From NCBI RefSeq assembly GCF_030462585.1, contig NZ_JASMRU010000021.1:69275-113469 (forward strand): 44,195 bases of DNA, given 5' to 3'. Origin of the DNA: Pseudomonas sp. CAN1 (GTDB taxonomy: Bacteria > Pseudomonadota > Gammaproteobacteria > Pseudomonadales > Pseudomonadaceae). Positions 41,847 through 44,195 of this stretch are shown in pieces. The notes beneath the pieces were generated by a model. The model was given only the letters and a program-made list of their open reading frames with translations. It did no database searches and had not been told where the DNA came from. Position numbers and translations under genes: made by a program. Each line of letters begins with the position of its first letter. Position 1 is the stretch's first letter.

Positions 41847-42689
41847 TCAGCCGGCGATGGCCTGGCTCAGCGTGCTGATCAGCGCGCGGGTCTGGGCGTC
41901 GCGATGGGCGCTGTAGAGCACCACGTCGCGGGGCGGCAGCTCTGGTAAGCCGAAGCGTTCGCGCACATCCGTGCAACCTGCCGGCGCCATGCGTTCAACC
42001 ATGGCGCCAATGCCGATGCCGGCCGACACCGCCGCGCCGATGGCGAGAATCCCCGAGCCGACGAAGGCTTCGCTCCAGGGGCGGCTCTGTGTCTGCAGCG
42101 CGTTCTCGACCATGCTGCGCATGCCGCAGGGTGCCGGCTGGATCGCCAGTGGCAACGGCGCGCCATCCTCCAGTTCGAAGGACTCGGCGGCCATCCAGCC
42201 GAAGCGTTCGCTGCCGATCACCTCGCCATCCTGGCGGCGGTTGTCGTGGCGCAGGATCAGCGCGATATCCTGCGCGCCTTCCTCGTAGCTCTCCAGCATC
42301 TGCCGCGACGTGCCGAGGCTGAAGGCGACTATCACTTCCGGGTCGGCCTGGGCCAGGCGCTTGAGCCAATGACTGAGGTCGGCGCCGAGGATGTGGTGGC
42401 TGACGCCGATGCGCAGGGTGCGGCGCGGCGAGTCGAAGCAGCGCAGGGTTTCGTCGTAGCTGGCCAGCAGGCGGCGGGCGCTGGCGAGGAATACCGAGCC
42501 CTGGGCCGACAGCGTGACGCGGCGCGGCGTGCGCTCCAGCAGCGGGCGGCCGAGGGATTCCTCCAGGCGCTTGATCTTCAGGCTGATGGCCGCCTGGGTG
42601 GTACCAGTGATTTCGGCCGCGCGGGTGAAACTCTTCAGCTCGGCGACCAGCGCGAAGGCGCGGATGGCTTCGATATCGGGGGTTTTCAT
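41847..42689 (-). CDS. LysR-family transcriptional regulator
   Basis: A 280-residue regulator with the N-terminal winged helix-turn-helix (about 5-64; AIRAFALVAELKSFTRAAEITGTTQAAISLKIKRLEESLG) and a periplasmic-binding-like effector domain (from about 90). It ends 3 nt from the end of the 41-residue protein gene on the other strand. It diverges from the DinB-like gene, whose start is 116 nt away, so that gene is one possible target. The effector is unknown. Confidence 0.92.
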   Translation of the reverse strand: MKTPDIEAIRAFALVAELKSFTRAAEITGTTQAAISLKIKRLEESLGRPLLERTPRRVTLSAQGSVFLASARRLLASYDETLRCFDSPRRTLRIGVSHHILGADLSHWLKRLAQADPEVIVAFSLGTSRQMLESYEEGAQDIALILRHDNRRQDGEVIGSERFGWMAAESFELEDGAPLPLAIQPAPCGMRSMVENALQTQSRPWSEAFVGSGILAIGAAVSAGIGIGAMVERMAPAGCTDVRERFGLPELPPRDVVLYSAHRDAQTRALISTLSQAIAG

Positions 42690-42805
42690 GGCAGCGAGTC
42701 GTCCTTGGGGCTGGCGTCAGTCTGGCAGCTGGGCCGGCGCAACCCAAGCCCCGGATGCGCTACAGTGCCGCCTCAATCTTCAATAGCTGCTGACAAGGAG
42801 TCGCG

Positions 42806-43297
42806 ATGCTGACCCAGGCGTTCGCCTACAAATGCTGGTCGGACCGCCGGGCACTGGATGCCATCGCCCGGATCGACGCCGCGCGCTTTCCCGAGGAGCA
42901 TGCCTTCGCCCTCCAGCAGCTCAACCACATGGCCATAGTCGAGGACCTGTTCCGCGCGCGACTGAGCGGCGAAGCGGACCCGCACCCGGCCACCAACACC
43001 GCGGCGGTGCCCGGCTATGACGAGCTGCGCGAGCGCCTGCTGAGTTCCGCCCAGTGGTACGTCGAGCAGCTCGCCGCGCTGACCCCGGAGCGCGCGCGGG
43101 AAGTCATCCGCTTCCGTTTCACCGATGGCCGCAGCGGCAGCCTGACCCGCGAGGAGATGTTCTTCCACATCCTCAACCACGCCACCTACCACCGTGGGTC
43201 CATCGCCCGCGCACTGGACCAGGCCGGCGTGGCGCACCCGGCGGACACCTACACGGTGTTCGTGCACGCTACCCAGCCGGAGCGCCGCGAGGGCTGA
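42806..43297 (+). CDS. DinB-family putative metalloenzyme
   Basis: A 163-residue four-helix-bundle protein. Likely metal-binding histidines are H41 (LNHM), H125 and H129 (NHATYHRG), matching the DinB/YfiT-like triad. Family members include thiol-dependent transferases and many proteins of unknown role. AAGGAG lies before the ATG. Its stop is 4 nt from the stop of the converging ABC ATPase gene. Confidence 0.85.
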   Translation: MLTQAFAYKCWSDRRALDAIARIDAARFPEEHAFALQQLNHMAIVEDLFRARLSGEADPHPATNTAAVPGYDELRERLLSSAQWYVEQLAALTPERAREVIRFRFTDGRSGSLTREEMFFHILNHATYHRGSIARALDQAGVAHPADTYTVFVHATQPERREG

Positions 43298-43301
43298 AGG
43301 C

Positions 43302-44081
43302 TCAGCAGGCCACTTCGTCGATGATGATCTGCAGGGTCTGCCGCGAGCAGTGCTCCACCCGTGCCTGCACGCCGTAGACTTCGCCGAACAGCTGCGGGGT
43401 GAGGATGCTTTCGGCACTGCCCGCGGCCACCAGCCGGCCCTGGTGCAGCACCGCCAACTGATCGGCATAGCGCGCGGCGAGGCCGATGTCGTGGAGCACG
43501 GCGATGGCGATCAGGCCGTGGCGGCGCACTTCCTCCTGCACACACTGCATGACCCGCAACTGGTAGTTGAGGTCCAGCGCGCTGGTGGGTTCGTCCAGCA
43601 GCAGCACCTGCGGGCGCTGTGCCAGTAGCTGGGCCAGGCTGACCATCTGCCGCTGGCCGCCGGAGAGGCGGTCCAGGCGCTGGTCGCGCAGGTGCAGGAT
43701 GCCGACCCGGCGCAGTGCTTCGAGGGCGGCGGCCAGCGGGTCGGCGCGGCGCAGTTCGGTGTCGAACGGGTTGACCCGCAGGCTGGCGAGCAGCGCATCG
43801 AGCACGCTCAGGGCGATGCCGCCGGGCAGGTTCTGCGGCATGTAGGCGATTCGCCGGCTGCGTTCGCCGACTGACAGCGAAGCGAGCGACTGGCCGTCCA
43901 GGCTGAGGTCGCCGCGCACGCGTTCAAGGCCGGCGAGACCGCGCAGCAGGGTGGATTTGCCCGCGCCGTTGGGGCCGATCAGGGCAGTCAGGGTTCCGCG
44001 TTTCAGCTCCGGCAACGTCACGTCGTGGACCACGGCGTAGCGGCGGTAAGCGACCGTCAGGTTCTGCGCGAGCAGGCTCAT
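43302..44081 (-). CDS. ABC transporter ATP-binding protein, iron-siderophore/heme type
   Basis: A 259-residue ATPase. Walker A GPNGAGKST (36-44), Q-loop in MPQN, signature LSGGQ (139-143), Walker B LLLDEP (160-165) and H-loop H197 (VLHDI). The FecE/BtuD-like pattern (LARRYADQLAVLHQGRLVAAGS-type end; QLFGEVYGV) fits importers of ferric siderophores, heme or cobalamin. Its start overlaps the end of the upstream FecCD-type permease gene as ATGA, which supports an iron-siderophore importer. Confidence 0.9.
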   Translation of the reverse strand: MSLLAQNLTVAYRRYAVVHDVTLPELKRGTLTALIGPNGAGKSTLLRGLAGLERVRGDLSLDGQSLASLSVGERSRRIAYMPQNLPGGIALSVLDALLASLRVNPFDTELRRADPLAAALEALRRVGILHLRDQRLDRLSGGQRQMVSLAQLLAQRPQVLLLDEPTSALDLNYQLRVMQCVQEEVRRHGLIAIAVLHDIGLAARYADQLAVLHQGRLVAAGSAESILTPQLFGEVYGVQARVEHCSRQTLQIIIDEVAC

Positions 44082-44195
44082 GCGTTGCGTCCTCCGCGGC
44101 AGATCAGGGCGACGAACACCGGCACGCCGACCAGCGCGGTGACGATGCCCACCGGCACGATCAGCCCCGGCATCAGCAGCTTGCTGGCCACCGAC
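44078..44195 (-). CDS. FecCD-family permease, C-terminal fragment
   Basis: Only the last 38 residues are present. They read through MPGLIVPVGIVTALVGVPVFVALICRGGRNA to a TGA at 44078-44080. The 'P-x-GIVTALVGVP-F' ending is the signature of FecCD-type iron-siderophore permeases. The ATGA overlap with the ATPase start shows the two are one operon. The gene continues beyond the window. Confidence 0.85.
   Translation of the reverse strand, partial: SVASKLLMPGLIVPVGIVTALVGVPVFVALICRGGRNA

Overview
The window is GC-rich bacterial chromosome. Ribosome-binding sites, gene content and gene order all point to a fluorescent-type Pseudomonas, probably near the P. aeruginosa / P. nitroreducens / P. citronellolis side of the genus. 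This is inferred from gene families, because no rRNA or marker gene is present. It holds about 40 genes. I saw no tRNA, rRNA, insertion sequence or CRISPR array.

Layout. 1-6.3 kb: the 3' end of an OprD-type porin with its terminator, a small zinc-ribbon protein, a membrane diguanylate cyclase, a periplasmic solute-binding protein, a small lipoprotein, and a short-chain dehydrogenase divergent from an AraC regulator that is followed by an NAD(P)-binding protein. 6.4-12.3 kb: a CHASE-PAS hybrid histidine kinase with three receiver domains, overlapping a REC-PAS-GGDEF-EAL response regulator, so a phosphorelay feeding c-di-GMP turnover. 12.6-25.2 kb: three complete cell-surface-signalling modules (FecI-type ECF sigma factor, FecR-type anti-sigma factor, TonB-dependent receptor with STN domain). 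Two are tandem on the minus strand and one is divergent on the plus strand. Fur-box-like sites lie before each sigma gene, and a shared 15-nt AT-rich motif lies at each fecR/receptor junction.

25.3-28.8 kb: an arsenic operon on the minus strand, arsR-arsB-arsC-arsH-arsN1, with a long palindromic operator. 29.1-33.1 kb: a TonB-dependent receptor without a signalling domain, convergent with three small secreted or lipoprotein genes. 33.3-34.8 kb: a HAD hydrolase, then a structured leader that looks like a phage-type C4 antisense RNA with its target, upstream of a BRO-N (antirepressor-like) gene. 34.85-39.5 kb: a TetR regulator with a long palindromic operator, divergent from a serine hydrolase, an outer-membrane channel and a PotF-like polyamine-type binding protein; together these look like an uptake and hydrolysis unit. 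39.5-44.2 kb: a GlxA-type AraC regulator, a hydroxypyruvate/glyoxylate reductase, a 41-residue membrane protein whose ribosome-binding site sits in a strong hairpin, a LysR regulator, a DinB-like protein, and the end of an iron-siderophore ABC transporter (ATPase plus partial permease).

Iron acquisition is the main theme: three regulated receptors, a fourth receptor and the ABC importer. The most unusual item is the C4-like RNA / BRO-N locus at 34.0-34.8 kb.
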